A stretch of 64,000 bases of DNA from Dokdonella_A sp046347015 (GCA_046347015.1 JAXMHA010000009.1:52586-116585), one strand, 5' to 3'; positions 51,981-61,603 are shown, counted from the stretch's first letter. Notes: generated by a model from the letters alone, not told the origin. Numbers and translations are program-made.

Positions 51981-52829
51981 ATGTGTCCAGCGAAAGTCCG
52001 CGACGGTGAAGAGCGCGGCTGGATCGTTCCGATCGGTGGCGCCGAGGACAAGGACCACGACGCGCGCATCCTGTCGCGGTTCGTCGCGTTGTGCGGTGGC
52101 GCCGACGCCGACATCGTCGTGATCCCGACCGCGAGCCAGCGGGCCGATACCGGCGAGCGCTACGAGCACGTCTTCGCCGAACTCGGCGCGGCGCGCGTCA
52201 CGACGCTCGATTTCGATACCCGCCGCGACGCGACCGAACCCGGCCGCCTCGACCGCATCCGTGAAGCCAGCGGCATCTTCTTCACCGGCGGCAACCAGTT
52301 GCGGATCGCGACCCGGCTCGGCGGCACGCCGATCGCGAAACTGGTGCGCGAACGCAACGCGCAGGGTATCCCGGTCGGAGGTACCAGCGCCGGCGCCAGC
52401 ATCCTGTCCGAACACATGATCGCGTTCGGCACCGAAGGTGGTTCGCCGACGGCCGGCAGCGTGCGGCTCGCGCCGGGCCTCGGGCTGACGAACCGTTTCG
52501 TCATCGACCAGCATTTCCGTCAGCGCGACCGGCTCGGCCGGCTGCTCGCGGCGCTGGCGTACAACCCGTTCGCGGTCGGCATCGGGCTCGACGAGGACAC
52601 GGCCGCGTTCATCCGGCCCGACAACGTACTCGAGGTCGAGGGCAGCGGCGCGGTGACGGTGGTCGATGCGAGCGAACTGCAGTTCTCGTCGATGGACCAG
52701 GCCGGCGAGGACGATCCGGTGTGCCTGCTCGGCCTCAAGGTCCACATCCTCGTCGCCGGCGCGACGTTCAACCTGCATACCCGCCGCGCTTCGGCCGGCA
52801 AGCTGGCACCGGCGAAAGACACTCATTGA
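51981..52829 (+). CDS. cphB: Cyanophycinase
   Basis: 282 residues. Serine peptidase of family S51 that cuts cyanophycin (Asp backbone with Arg side chains) into beta-Asp-Arg. Motifs: IVPIGGAEDKDHDARILSRF, FFTGGNQLRIATRLGG, and VGGTSAGASILSEHMI with the nucleophile Ser of GTSAGA; the acid/base residues are expected in GTEGGSPTAGSVRLAPGLGL and FVIDQHFRQRDRLGRLL. ATG 51981 directly upstream of the family start. It lies 65 bp before cphA. Confidence 0.95.
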   Translation: MCPAKVRDGEERGWIVPIGGAEDKDHDARILSRFVALCGGADADIVVIPTASQRADTGERYEHVFAELGAARVTTLDFDTRRDATEPGRLDRIREASGIFFTGGNQLRIATRLGGTPIAKLVRERNAQGIPVGGTSAGASILSEHMIAFGTEGGSPTAGSVRLAPGLGLTNRFVIDQHFRQRDRLGRLLAALAYNPFAVGIGLDEDTAAFIRPDNVLEVEGSGAVTVVDASELQFSSMDQAGEDDPVCLLGLKVHILVAGATFNLHTRRASAGKLAPAKDTH

Positions 52830-52894
52830 GGTTTCCGTTTGGTCGCGCAAGGCGCACACGCGCGGCGACGACCGTCTGAAGGGGGAGTTTCGCC

Positions 52895-55690
52895 ATGCGC
52901 ATACTCGACCGCTCGGTGTTCGTCGGCCCGTCGCTGTACGCGCACTTCCCGGTGATCCGGCTCGAGCTTGACCTCGGCGAACTCGAGCGCTGGCCGACCG
53001 CGAAGCTCGGCGATGCGTTCATCGACGGTCTCGTCGCCGCGCTGCCGGGTCTCGCCGAACACGGTTGTTCGTACCGCGAGCCGGGCGGCTTCATCCGCCG
53101 GATGCGCGAGGGCGACGGCACGTGGCTCGGACACGTGCTGGAACACACGGCAATCGAACTGCAGAACGTCGCCGGCGAGGACGTCACGTTTGGCAAGACG
53201 CGCGGCGCGGGACGCCCCGGCGTCTACTCCGTCGTGTACGAATACGAGCAGCGCGAGGAAGGCATCGCGGCCGGCGACCTCGCGCTGACGCTGCTGAACT
53301 CGCTGCTGCCGGACACGTTACGCGAAGCCGGCACCGTTCCCGATGGTTGGCAGTGGCCGGAGGCGCGCGACACCTTCATCCGCTACGCGCAGCGGCGCGC
53401 GCTCGGGCCTTCGACCGCATCGCTGGTGCGCGCGGCCGACGAGCGCGGCATCCCGTGGCTGCGCATGAACGAGCAATCGCTGGTGCAGCTCGGCCACGGC
53501 AAGTACCAGCAGCGCATCCAGGCCACGGTTACCGGCCGCACGCCGCACATCGCGGTGGAACTTGCGAGCGACAAGGAGGAAACCAACAAGATCCTCGAAG
53601 CGCTCGGGCTGCCGGTGCCGAAGCAGGAACTGGTGCAGAACGCGGACGCAGCGGTGCGCGCGGCGCGGCGCATCGGCTTCCCCGTCGTCACCAAGCCGTA
53701 CAACGGCAACCACGGCCGCGGCATTTCGATCCACCTCACCACCGACGACGAAGTACGCGCCGGCTTCGCCGCCGCGCGCGAGCACTCGCGCTCGGTGATC
53801 ATCGAGACCTTCGTCACCGGCGACGACCATCGGCTGCTGGTCGTCAATGGCGAACTGGTCGCGGCGACGCGGCGCACGCCGGGGCACGTCACTGGCGACG
53901 GCACGCACACCATCATCGAACTGGTCGACATCGTGAACCAGGACCCGCGGCGCGGCGTCGGGCACGAGAAGGTGCTGACCCGCCTCGAACTCGATCGCGA
54001 AGCACAAACGCTGCTGCAGCGCGCGGGACTCACCGCGGAGTCGGTGCCGAAGGAGGGCGAGGCGGTTTACCTGCGTTCGACCGCGAACCTGTCGACCGGC
54101 GGCACCGCGACCGACGTCACCGACATCATCCACCCGGACAACCGCGACATGGCGGTGCGCGCGATCCGCGCGATCGGCCTCGACGTCGGCGGCGTCGACT
54201 TCCTGTCGCCGAACATCGCCGAAAGCTACAAGACCGTCGGCGGCGGCATTTGCGAAGTCAACGCCGCGCCGGGTTTCCGCATGCACGTCGCGCCGAGCGA
54301 AGGCACGCCGCGCGATGTCGCGGGACCGGTCGTCGACATGCTGTTCCCGCCCGGCACGCCATCGCGGGTGCCGATCGCCGCGATCACCGGTACCAACGGC
54401 AAGACGACGACCGCGCGGATGCTCGCGCACATCGCGAAGATGGCCGGCTTCACGCCGGGCCTGACCACCACGGACGGTGTCTACATCGATGGCCAGCGCA
54501 CGGTCGAAGGCGACATGACCGGACCGGTGTCGGCGCGCATGGTGCTGGCCGATCCGCACATCGACATCGCGGTGCTGGAAACCGCGCGCGGCGGCCTGCT
54601 GCGCGCCGGCATGGGCGTGCGCACGGTCAACGTCGGCGCGGTGCTGAACGTCGAATCCGACCACCTCGGCATGAAGGGCATCGACACCGTCGAGCAGCTC
54701 GCCGAAGTCAAGCGCATCGTCATCGAGGTCGCGCAGGACTGCGCGGTGCTGAACGCCGACGACCCGAACGTGCTGAAGATGTCCGGTTACACCGAGGCCA
54801 AGGTCATCTGCTACGTGACGATGAACTCCTCGCACCAGCTCGTGCGCGAGCATGTGCGCGCGGGCGGCCGCGCGTGTGCGCTCGAAGCCGGCGTCAACGG
54901 CCAGATGATCACGCTGTACGACAAGGGCAGCCACATCCCACTACTGTGGACGCACCTGATTCCGGCAACGCTCGAAGGCCGCGCACTGCACAACGTGCAG
55001 AACGCGATGTTCGCCGCGGCGATCGCGTTCTCGCTCGGGATCAAGCTGGACGCGATCCGGCAGGGCCTCCGCACCTTCGACTCGACGTTCTTCCAGGCGC
55101 CGGGCCGCATGAACGTCTACGACGAACACCCGTTCAAGGTGCTGTTCGACTACGGCCACAACGCGCACGCCGTCGCGGCGATGGCGGACCTCGCGCAACG
55201 CCTCGATGTTGCGGGACGGCGCATCGTGGTGCTGGCCGGCCCCGGCGACCGCCGCGACGACGACCTCGTCGCGATCGCCAACGCGGTCGCGAACCGCTTC
55301 GACCACTATGTCTGCCGCCGCGACGACAGCCTGCGCGGCCGTGACGGCGACGAAGTGCCCCGCATCATGTCGAACGCGCTGCAGGCGGCGGGCGTGCCGA
55401 AGGATGCGATCTCGATCATTCCGGACGAGCAGGAGGCGATCGACGCCGCGCTGAAGATGGCCCGCGCCGGTGACCTGCTGCTGGTGTTCGCCGACGCGCT
55501 GGTGCGCTCGTGGAAGCAGATCATCCGCTTCCGCCCCGAGGGCGCGCCGGAGGCGCCAGCGGCCCCGCCACCGACGCCGGTCGCGGCGCCAGCGGAACCA
55601 CCGGCGTTCGACGAGCGCAGCTACGCCGCGCTCGGCGGCGTCGTGCGCGACGAACGCGGCATCCACCTGTCGCGGGAGGTCGAAGACTGA
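52895..55690 (+). CDS. cphA: Cyanophycin synthetase
   Basis: 931 residues. Polymerises Asp and Arg into cyanophycin. Order: N-terminal domain (about 1-160), ATP-grasp (FPVVTKPYNGNHGRGISIHL, DVGGVDFLSPNIAESYKTVG, GGGICEVNAAPGF) and a C-terminal Mur-ligase domain with ITGTNGKTTTARMLAHIAKM, LETARGGLLRAGMGV and LFDYGHNAHAVAAMA. ATG 52895 follows GGGGGAG. It ends with a Pro/Ala-rich tail. It couples to the next gene, whose start overlaps its stop. Confidence 0.97.
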   Translation: MRILDRSVFVGPSLYAHFPVIRLELDLGELERWPTAKLGDAFIDGLVAALPGLAEHGCSYREPGGFIRRMREGDGTWLGHVLEHTAIELQNVAGEDVTFGKTRGAGRPGVYSVVYEYEQREEGIAAGDLALTLLNSLLPDTLREAGTVPDGWQWPEARDTFIRYAQRRALGPSTASLVRAADERGIPWLRMNEQSLVQLGHGKYQQRIQATVTGRTPHIAVELASDKEETNKILEALGLPVPKQELVQNADAAVRAARRIGFPVVTKPYNGNHGRGISIHLTTDDEVRAGFAAAREHSRSVIIETFVTGDDHRLLVVNGELVAATRRTPGHVTGDGTHTIIELVDIVNQDPRRGVGHEKVLTRLELDREAQTLLQRAGLTAESVPKEGEAVYLRSTANLSTGGTATDVTDIIHPDNRDMAVRAIRAIGLDVGGVDFLSPNIAESYKTVGGGICEVNAAPGFRMHVAPSEGTPRDVAGPVVDMLFPPGTPSRVPIAAITGTNGKTTTARMLAHIAKMAGFTPGLTTTDGVYIDGQRTVEGDMTGPVSARMVLADPHIDIAVLETARGGLLRAGMGVRTVNVGAVLNVESDHLGMKGIDTVEQLAEVKRIVIEVAQDCAVLNADDPNVLKMSGYTEAKVICYVTMNSSHQLVREHVRAGGRACALEAGVNGQMITLYDKGSHIPLLWTHLIPATLEGRALHNVQNAMFAAAIAFSLGIKLDAIRQGLRTFDSTFFQAPGRMNVYDEHPFKVLFDYGHNAHAVAAMADLAQRLDVAGRRIVVLAGPGDRRDDDLVAIANAVANRFDHYVCRRDDSLRGRDGDEVPRIMSNALQAAGVPKDAISIIPDEQEAIDAALKMARAGDLLLVFADALVRSWKQIIRFRPEGAPEAPAAPPPTPVAAPAEPPAFDERSYAALGGVVRDERGIHLSREVED

Positions 55691-57543
55691 ACGCGTCCGA
55701 CGCCGTCCCGCCGTTCGACGATTCGCGACGCCTCACCGGCAGCAACCTGTTCTTCGCCGGCCCCGGGGCGGTGCTCGAAACCGTTGGCATCGCGGTCGAC
55801 GACGCCCTGATCGCTGGCTGGCGTGCTCGCGTCGGGCGCATGCGCGCGGCGCTCGGCTGGCCGGATGGCGCGGCGGTCGAGCGTCGGCACGCCGGCGGCG
55901 CATCGCTCGCGTTGTCGGCGCCAATCGACCAGCTTCTCGCCGCGACCGAGGTGAACGAGTGGGCGTTGCTCGCGTCGCTGTGGTCCGGTGATGACGGTAC
56001 GCACGCCGACATCGGCTGGCCGCAGGCTCCGGGCCACGCCGCGGCTTGGGACGAAGCCGCCGCGTTGCGGACCCTGCGCGCGTTTGCTGCAGGCGAGCGC
56101 GACCCGGCGCTCGTGGCGCTGGTCCGTGCCGCGGAAGGACATGGCGTCGACGTCTTGCTCGACGACGAAGAGCTGACGCTCGGCAGCGGGCGTCGCGCAC
56201 GGACGATTCCGCTGGCGGAATTGCCGAACGCCGCCGCCCTCGACTGGGCGGCGCTCGGCAACGTGCCGATCGCGCTGGTGACGGGTTCGAACGGCAAGAC
56301 GACGACGACCCGCGTACTCGCCGCGATCCTGCGTGCGAGCGGCCTCCGCGTCGTCCACACCTGCACCGATGGCGTTTGCATCGGTGCGGAACAAGTCGCG
56401 ACGGGCGATTACTCCGGACCGGCCGGCGCGCGGCTCGCGCTGCGTCGACCGGACATCGACGCGGCCGTGCTCGAAACGGCGCGTGGCGGCATCCTGCGGC
56501 GCGGGCTTGCGGTGCCGCGTGCGGACGTCGCCGTCGTCACCAACGTCAGCGACGACCACTTCGGCGAGTACGGAATCGACAACCTCGATGACCTCGCCGC
56601 CGTGAAGCTGACGGTGGCGCGGGCGCTCGACGCGAACGGCACGCTGGTGTTGAACGCCGACGACGCGCTGCTCGCCCGCTGCCATCGCGATGGGCGAATT
56701 CCGCCCGGCAGCGGGAGCCGGCTGCCGCGACTGGCATGGTTCTCCGCCGATGCCGATGTGCCGCTGCTGGCCACGGCGCGCGACGGCGGCAGTGCGACCT
56801 GCGGCGTGCGTGCCGGGCGCCTCGTGCTCGAACACGGCGAGCACGCGGACGACCTCGGTGCGATCGACGCGATGCCGCTCACGTTCGGCGGGGCGGCGCA
56901 CTACAACGTCGCCAATCTCGCCGCCGCCGCACTGGCCGCGCACGCGCTCGGCATCGGTGTCGACGTGCTGCGCAGCGTGCTCACGTCGTTCGGCGCAGCG
57001 CGCGCCGACAATCCGGGCCGCCTCGAACACTACGCGTTCGCAGGCATCGAGGTGTTCGTCGACTACGCGCACAACCCGGACGGCCTGCGTGGCTTGTTGC
57101 GGCTCGTGCTGCGCGATGGTGCGCGGCGCTTCGGGCTGCTGCTGGGCCAGGCCGGCAATCGCGACGATACCGAGATCCGCGAGCTGGCCGCCGCTGCGGC
57201 GGAATTCGCGCCCGCCCGCATCGTGCTGAAAGACATCCAGGGCTACCTGCGCGGCCGTGCCGAAGGCGAGATCCCGTCAATCCTTCGCGCCGAACTGGTC
57301 CGCCGCGGTGTCGAAGGATCACGCATCGCAACCGAACTCGACGAGTTCGCCGCCGTGCGGCACCTGCTCGGCTGGGCGCGCCCCGGCGACACGCTGGTGC
57401 TGCCCGTGCACGGCAAGGCGAACCGGCCGCGTGTTGCGGGATTGCTGGAGCGACTGGCTGCATCCGGCTGGCAAGCGGGTTCGGCGCTGCCTCCCGACGC
57501 GGTCGAGGCACCTTGCGCAGCCGAGGCCGTGCTGCCGCGCTGA
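55687..57543 (+). CDS. Mur-ligase-like protein of the cyanophycin locus
   Basis: 618 residues if initiated at CTG 55687 (frame LNASDAVPPFDDSRRLTGSN). GGGAGGT lies 6 nt upstream and CTGA overlaps the cphA stop; no ATG, GTG or TTG exists nearby in frame. The N-terminal about 190 residues match the pre-Mur domain only loosely. The Mur part has VTGSNGKTTTTRVLAAILRA, LETARGGILRRGLA, VTNVSDDHFGEYGIDNLDDL and VFVDYAHNPDGLRGLLRLVL. There is no ATP-grasp, unlike CphA. It probably ligates or recycles amino acids in the cyanophycin pathway. Confidence 0.88.
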   Translation: MNASDAVPPFDDSRRLTGSNLFFAGPGAVLETVGIAVDDALIAGWRARVGRMRAALGWPDGAAVERRHAGGASLALSAPIDQLLAATEVNEWALLASLWSGDDGTHADIGWPQAPGHAAAWDEAAALRTLRAFAAGERDPALVALVRAAEGHGVDVLLDDEELTLGSGRRARTIPLAELPNAAALDWAALGNVPIALVTGSNGKTTTTRVLAAILRASGLRVVHTCTDGVCIGAEQVATGDYSGPAGARLALRRPDIDAAVLETARGGILRRGLAVPRADVAVVTNVSDDHFGEYGIDNLDDLAAVKLTVARALDANGTLVLNADDALLARCHRDGRIPPGSGSRLPRLAWFSADADVPLLATARDGGSATCGVRAGRLVLEHGEHADDLGAIDAMPLTFGGAAHYNVANLAAAALAAHALGIGVDVLRSVLTSFGAARADNPGRLEHYAFAGIEVFVDYAHNPDGLRGLLRLVLRDGARRFGLLLGQAGNRDDTEIRELAAAAAEFAPARIVLKDIQGYLRGRAEGEIPSILRAELVRRGVEGSRIATELDEFAAVRHLLGWARPGDTLVLPVHGKANRPRVAGLLERLAASGWQAGSALPPDAVEAPCAAEAVLPR

Positions 57544-57550
57544 CGCGGCG

Positions 57551-58228
57551 TCAGTTCGGCGTGTCGGCGATTGACGCCGCGGTCGCCGCATCGGCCGGCC
57601 GCGCGACGAGCCCGCCGGTCGCGGCGAGCGTCACGTCGAAGGCGCCGCCGTCGACCATCGGCAGGTATGCGGCGCTGCCGTAGTCGGCATCGACCGCGCA
57701 CAGCCAATGCGGGCAGATCCGCGCGAGGTCGAAACGGCCGAGGCCGCCGTTCCGTGACAGCGCGAACGCGCTGCGGGGCGCGGTGCGCTCGGTTTCGATG
57801 TCGCGCCAGCGGCCACTGATGCGGTCGAGCCGGTACACCGGCGGTGCGCCGAGGGCGATCGCGAACGGCTTCCACTTGATGACGCGGGCGTCGAGCTGCC
57901 ACTCGTCGCCTTCCAGCACGAATGAGCGCGCCGTTCCGCCGCTTGGCGTTACGGTGACGTCGTAGCGGTGCCCGCCGATGCGATGGGTCGCCACGCTTGC
58001 GACCGGCGCTTCCGCGGTCAACCGGCGGTACCCGACGAGGCTGGTCGCGAGCAATGCGGCCAGCACCGCGATCGCGAACGCGACGGCACACCACAACGTG
58101 CGGTGCAGCGCCGCGGCGGGTCGGCGCGCTCGCCAGTGGCGCCGCGCGGCGATGGCATGGCCGAGCGCAGCCAGCGCCAGCACGGCGGCGACGGCGTACA
58201 GCACGGCGAGGTACGGACCGAGCGTCAC
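57551..58228 (-). CDS. Membrane-anchored protein of unknown function
   Basis: 225 residues. Two N-terminal helices (YLAVLYAVAAVLALAALGHA and LWCAVAFAIAVLAALLATSL) anchor a beta-rich, soluble domain (VLEGDEWQLDARVIKWKPFA, ICPHWLCAVDADYGSAAYLP). It has two Cys in PHWLCAVD and none paired clearly. The GTG at 58228 starts TLGPYLAVL; the longer upstream frame is Arg-rich. Convergent with the Mur-ligase gene (8 bp apart) and divergent from lptM. Family not recognised. Confidence 0.75.
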   Translation of the reverse strand: MTLGPYLAVLYAVAAVLALAALGHAIAARRHWRARRPAAALHRTLWCAVAFAIAVLAALLATSLVGYRRLTAEAPVASVATHRIGGHRYDVTVTPSGGTARSFVLEGDEWQLDARVIKWKPFAIALGAPPVYRLDRISGRWRDIETERTAPRSAFALSRNGGLGRFDLARICPHWLCAVDADYGSAAYLPMVDGGAFDVTLAATGGLVARPADAATAASIADTPN

Positions 58229-58263
58229 GCCGCGAGGATACCGCCCCGGTGGGCTCGCGCGGC

Positions 58264-58269
58264 TATACT
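58264..58269 (+). promoter_or_regulatory. Likely -10 box of the lptM-dapF-hslVU operon
   Basis: TATACT within cggctatacttccgcgag, 28 bp before the lptM start, in the gap from the divergent gene. It matches the sigma-70 consensus TATAAT in five of six bases. A -35 with normal spacing is not evident in the GC-rich sequence. Confidence 0.45.
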
Positions 58270-58297
58270 TCCGCGAGTTTTCCTGACGGCAACGCCC

Positions 58298-58450
58298 ATG
58301 TGTCGCACCTTGCGGATTGCCGCCCTCGCCGCGGCGCTGGTGACGGTCCTCGCCGCCTGCGGCAACAAGGGTCCGCTGGTCAAGCCGACGCCGCCGGCCC
58401 AGGCGCCGTCCGGACCGACCACGCCCGCGCCGTCGCCGCCTTCCGGGTGA
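58298..58450 (+). CDS. lptM: LptM-like lipoprotein (YifL family)
   Basis: 50 residues. The signal MCRTLRIAALAAALVTVLAA ends at lipobox LAAC, and mature GNKGPLVKPTPP matches the short YifL/LptM motif CGxKGPL. LptM helps the LptD outer-membrane LPS transporter mature in E. coli. It lies directly before dapF, as in E. coli (yifL-dapF), which supports the call. Confidence 0.88.
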   Translation: MCRTLRIAALAAALVTVLAACGNKGPLVKPTPPAQAPSGPTTPAPSPPSG

Positions 58451-58457
58451 CGCGCGC

Positions 58458-59303
58458 TTGGGCCTGCGCTTCAGCAAGATGCACGGGCTCGGCAACGACT
58501 TCGCGATCGTCGATTGCCGCCGCGTGCCGTTCGACCTCGACACGGACGCCATCCGCCGCTTCGCGGACCGGCATTTCGGCGTCGGCTTCGACCAGTTGCT
58601 GACGATCCTGCCGACGCGCGATCCCGCGTGTGCGGTTGCCTATCGCGTGCACAACGCCGACGGCAGCACGGCCGGTCAGTGCGGCAACGGCGTGCGTTGC
58701 ATCGCGCGCTGGCTCGAGCGCGATGGCGCCGTCACTTCTCGACGATTCAGCCTCGCGGGCCCGTCCGGACCGGTCGCGATCGAACTGCAAGGCGACGGCC
58801 GCGTCACCGCCGACATGGGCGAGCCCGACTTCAATCCGGCTGCGGTGCCGATCGACCCGGCCGCGATTCCGCGTGGCGAGGACAGTGTGCGGTTCACGCA
58901 CGAAGCCGAGGGGTCGAACTGGACGCTCGGCGTCGTGTCGATGGGCAACCCGCACGCGATCGTTGCGGTCACCGACGCGGCGGCCGCGCCGGTCGCGTCG
59001 CTCGGCCCGGCGCTGGGCAGTGCGGCGATGTTCCCGGCGGGCGCCAATATCGGATTCGCCGAGCGTGTTGCCGGGAACGCGATCCGGTTGCGCGTCCACG
59101 AACGCGGCGCGGGCGAAACGCTGGCGTGCGGCAGCGGCGCGTGCGCGGCCGTCGCGGTACTGCGCCGGCGTGGCGAAGTCGACGCCGACGTCGACGTGGC
59201 GCTGCCGGGCGGCGTGCTTGCGATCCACTGGCCGGGGCCGGGCTCGACGCTGCGGATGACCGGGCCCGCGGTGTTCGTGTGCGATGGCGACTGGAACCGG
59301 TGA
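58458..59303 (+). CDS. dapF: Diaminopimelate epimerase
   Basis: 281 residues. Converts LL- to meso-diaminopimelate for lysine and peptidoglycan. The two catalytic Cys lie in HNADGSTAGQCGNGVRCIAR and ETLACGSGACAAVAVLR; MHGLGNDFAIVDCR is the N-terminal hallmark and VVSMGNPHAIVAV is also typical. The start is TTG 58458 (LGLRFSKMHG), 7 bp after the lptM stop. DUF484, xerC, hslV and hslU follow. Confidence 0.97.
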   Translation: MGLRFSKMHGLGNDFAIVDCRRVPFDLDTDAIRRFADRHFGVGFDQLLTILPTRDPACAVAYRVHNADGSTAGQCGNGVRCIARWLERDGAVTSRRFSLAGPSGPVAIELQGDGRVTADMGEPDFNPAAVPIDPAAIPRGEDSVRFTHEAEGSNWTLGVVSMGNPHAIVAVTDAAAAPVASLGPALGSAAMFPAGANIGFAERVAGNAIRLRVHERGAGETLACGSGACAAVAVLRRRGEVDADVDVALPGGVLAIHWPGPGSTLRMTGPAVFVCDGDWNR

Positions 59304-59382
59304 GGGTTCTTGCCGCACACTGCGGGTGTCGATGCGCACGATGGCGGCGCGACAATGCCGGCGGCGGGAACGGGAGGAATCA

Positions 59383-60066
59383 ATGAGCGAACTCGACATC
59401 AAGGATGGATTGACGGCGATGGATGTCGCGGAGTACCTGCGCCGCCACACGAATTTCCTGGCGGAGTTCCCCGATCTCGCGCTCGAGCTGTCGATTCCGC
59501 GCGAGAACGGCCCGGCGGCGTCGCTCGCGAGCTACCAGCTCGAAGTCCTGCGCGACAAGAACCGCGACCTTGCGCGCCGGCTGCGCGAACTGATCGAGAT
59601 CGCGCACGACAACCAGATGTTGATGGTGCGCGTGCACACGATGACGCTGGCGCTGATGCGCGCGGATTCGGCGGCGGCGAGCGCGACCGCGGTGGCGGCA
59701 TCGCTGACCGAGGACTTCGACACCGATCTCGTGCGCCTCGTGCTGTTCCGCGACGGTGGGGGGCTGCCGGAAGCCGAGTGGCTGCTGTGCGAGCCGCGCG
59801 GCGCCGCTGCGCTGCCGGCATTCGGCGAGTTCCTCGAGCGCGCCGACCCGTTGTGTGGCCGCCTGCAGCCGGACAAGCTGGACGTGTTGTTCGGCGAACG
59901 CGCGGGCGACGTGCGATCGGCGGTGCTGTTGCCGCTCGCCGGAGCCGGCATGCTCGCGATCGGCAGCGGCGATCCGAACCGCTTCCATCCCGGCATGGGC
60001 ACGGTGTTCCTGAAGCTGATCGGCGAAGCGGTGTCCGCCGCGTTCGGGCGCTTTCCGCCCGACTGA
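59383..60066 (+). CDS. DUF484 family protein
   Basis: 227 residues. Recognised by DVAEYLRRHTNFLAEFPDLA at the start, SLASYQLEVLRDKNRDLARR (coiled coil), and a GAF-like C-terminal half (VRLVLFRDGGGLPEAEWLL, LLPLAGAGMLAIGSGDPNRF). In E. coli yigA, between dapF and xerC, is the same family. The function is unknown. ATG 59383 follows GGGAGGAA; the upstream in-frame stretch overlaps dapF. Stops 1 bp before xerC. Confidence 0.92.
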   Translation: MSELDIKDGLTAMDVAEYLRRHTNFLAEFPDLALELSIPRENGPAASLASYQLEVLRDKNRDLARRLRELIEIAHDNQMLMVRVHTMTLALMRADSAAASATAVAASLTEDFDTDLVRLVLFRDGGGLPEAEWLLCEPRGAAALPAFGEFLERADPLCGRLQPDKLDVLFGERAGDVRSAVLLPLAGAGMLAIGSGDPNRFHPGMGTVFLKLIGEAVSAAFGRFPPD

Positions 60067-60067
60067 G

Positions 60068-60982
60068 ATGGCCGCGCTGGCCGACGCGATCGAACGCTAC
60101 CTCGCGCACCTGCGCGTCGAACGCGGCTGTTCACCGAGCACCACCGACCACTACGCGCATGCGCTGGCGCTGCTGCTCGCCGGCGCCGAGGCACTCGACT
60201 TGCGCGACTGGAGCGAACTCGCGACCGAGCAGGTGCAGGCGATGGTCGCGCGCGAACATCAGCACGGCCTGTCGCCGGCGACCTTGCGCGCGCGCCTCTC
60301 GGCGTGGCGGAGCTTCTTCGCGTGGCAGGCGCGGCACGGCCTCGTCGCGGCGAATCCGGCCGCCGGCGTGCGCTCGCCGAAAGTGCGCCAGAAGTTGCCC
60401 GATGTGCTCGATGTCGACGAAGTCGGCGCGCTGCTGGATTTTCCCGATGGCGATCCCGACGCGACGGCCGACCGCGCGTTGTTCGAATTGCTGTACTCGA
60501 GCGGCCTGCGTGTCGCGGAACTCTGCGACGTGCGCTGGCGCGATCTCGACGCGGCTGGCGGCTTGTTGCGCGTGACCGGCAAGGGCCGCAAGACGCGCAT
60601 CGTGCCGGTCGGCAGCCGTGCGCTCGCGGCGCTCGCGGCGTTGCGTGATGCGACGGGTCCCGGTTCCGACGATCCGCTGGTGCGCGGTCCGCGCGGCAAG
60701 CCGCTGACGCCGAATGCGGTGCGCGCGCGCCTGCGCCGGCGCGCGCGCGGGCAGGGCGTGTGGAAGCGCATCTATCCGCATCTGCTGCGCCATTCGTGTG
60801 CCAGCCACCTGCTGGAATCATCGGGCGACCTGCGCGCGGTGCAGGAGCTCCTCGGCCACGCTGACATCGCGACGACGCAGATCTATACGCACCTCGACTT
60901 CCAGCACCTCGCCAAGGTCTACGACGCCGCGCACCCGCGGGCGCGGCGGAAACCGGACAAGGATGGGGCTGCCAAGCCCTGA
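60068..60982 (+). CDS. xerC: Tyrosine recombinase XerC
   Basis: 304 residues. Resolves chromosome dimers at dif together with XerD. Catalytic Arg in SSGLRVAELCDVRW, Lys in VTGKGRKTRIVPVG, HLLRHSCASHLL (His, Arg), HADIATTQIYTHLDF (Tyr nucleophile in IYTH). The N-terminal SAM-like fold starts MAALADAIERYLAHLRVERG. It is placed after dapF-DUF484 as in other gammaproteobacteria. Confidence 0.97.
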   Translation: MAALADAIERYLAHLRVERGCSPSTTDHYAHALALLLAGAEALDLRDWSELATEQVQAMVAREHQHGLSPATLRARLSAWRSFFAWQARHGLVAANPAAGVRSPKVRQKLPDVLDVDEVGALLDFPDGDPDATADRALFELLYSSGLRVAELCDVRWRDLDAAGGLLRVTGKGRKTRIVPVGSRALAALAALRDATGPGSDDPLVRGPRGKPLTPNAVRARLRRRARGQGVWKRIYPHLLRHSCASHLLESSGDLRAVQELLGHADIATTQIYTHLDFQHLAKVYDAAHPRARRKPDKDGAAKP

Positions 60983-61066
60983 TTCCGGCTGCCGCGGTGC
61001 CTTGCGGGGGCTTGGGTTTCCCGCGACGCTCCCCCATGTGGCTGAACCCACGATGGCGTTTCTTCG

Positions 61067-61603
61067 ATGATGGAATCTTTCCACGCCACCACGATCGTTT
61101 CCGTCCGCCGCAGCGAGCACGTCGTCATCGGTGGCGACGGTCAGGTCACGCTCGGCCAGACGGTGATGAAGGCCAACGCGAAGAAGGTGCGCCGCCTCGG
61201 CAAGGGCGACGTGCTGGCTGGCTTTGCCGGTGCGACGGCCGACGCCTTCACGTTGTTCGAGCTATTCGAGCAGAAGCTCGACAAGCATGGCGGCAACCTG
61301 ACCCGCGCCGCGGTCGAACTGGCGAAGGACTGGCGCACCGAACGCCGGCTCGGGCGGCTCGAGGCCCTGCTCGCGGTCGCCGACCGCACGACGTCGCTGA
61401 TCGTGTCCGGCAACGGCGACGTGCTCGAGCCCGAGGATGGCCTGATCGCGATCGGGTCGGGCGGGCCGTTCGCGCTCGCGGCGGCCAAGGCGCTGCTCGC
61501 GAACACGCAGCTCGAACCGCGCGGAATCGTCGAGCAGGCGCTCGCGATCGCGGGCGACATCTGCATTTACACGAACCACAACGTCACGATCGAGGAGTTG
61601 TGA
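61067..61603 (+). CDS. hslV: ATP-dependent protease subunit HslV
   Basis: 178 residues. Threonine peptidase of the HslUV complex. After removal of a short prosequence (MMESFHA) the mature chain begins TTIVSVRRSEHVV; the catalytic Thr is the first. GGDGQVTLGQTVMKANAKKV, AGATADAFTLFE and NGDVLEPEDGLIAIGSGG are conserved. The first of two tandem ATGs is used; ATG 61070 is equally possible. Confidence 0.97.
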   Translation: MMESFHATTIVSVRRSEHVVIGGDGQVTLGQTVMKANAKKVRRLGKGDVLAGFAGATADAFTLFELFEQKLDKHGGNLTRAAVELAKDWRTERRLGRLEALLAVADRTTSLIVSGNGDVLEPEDGLIAIGSGGPFALAAAKALLANTQLEPRGIVEQALAIAGDICIYTNHNVTIEEL

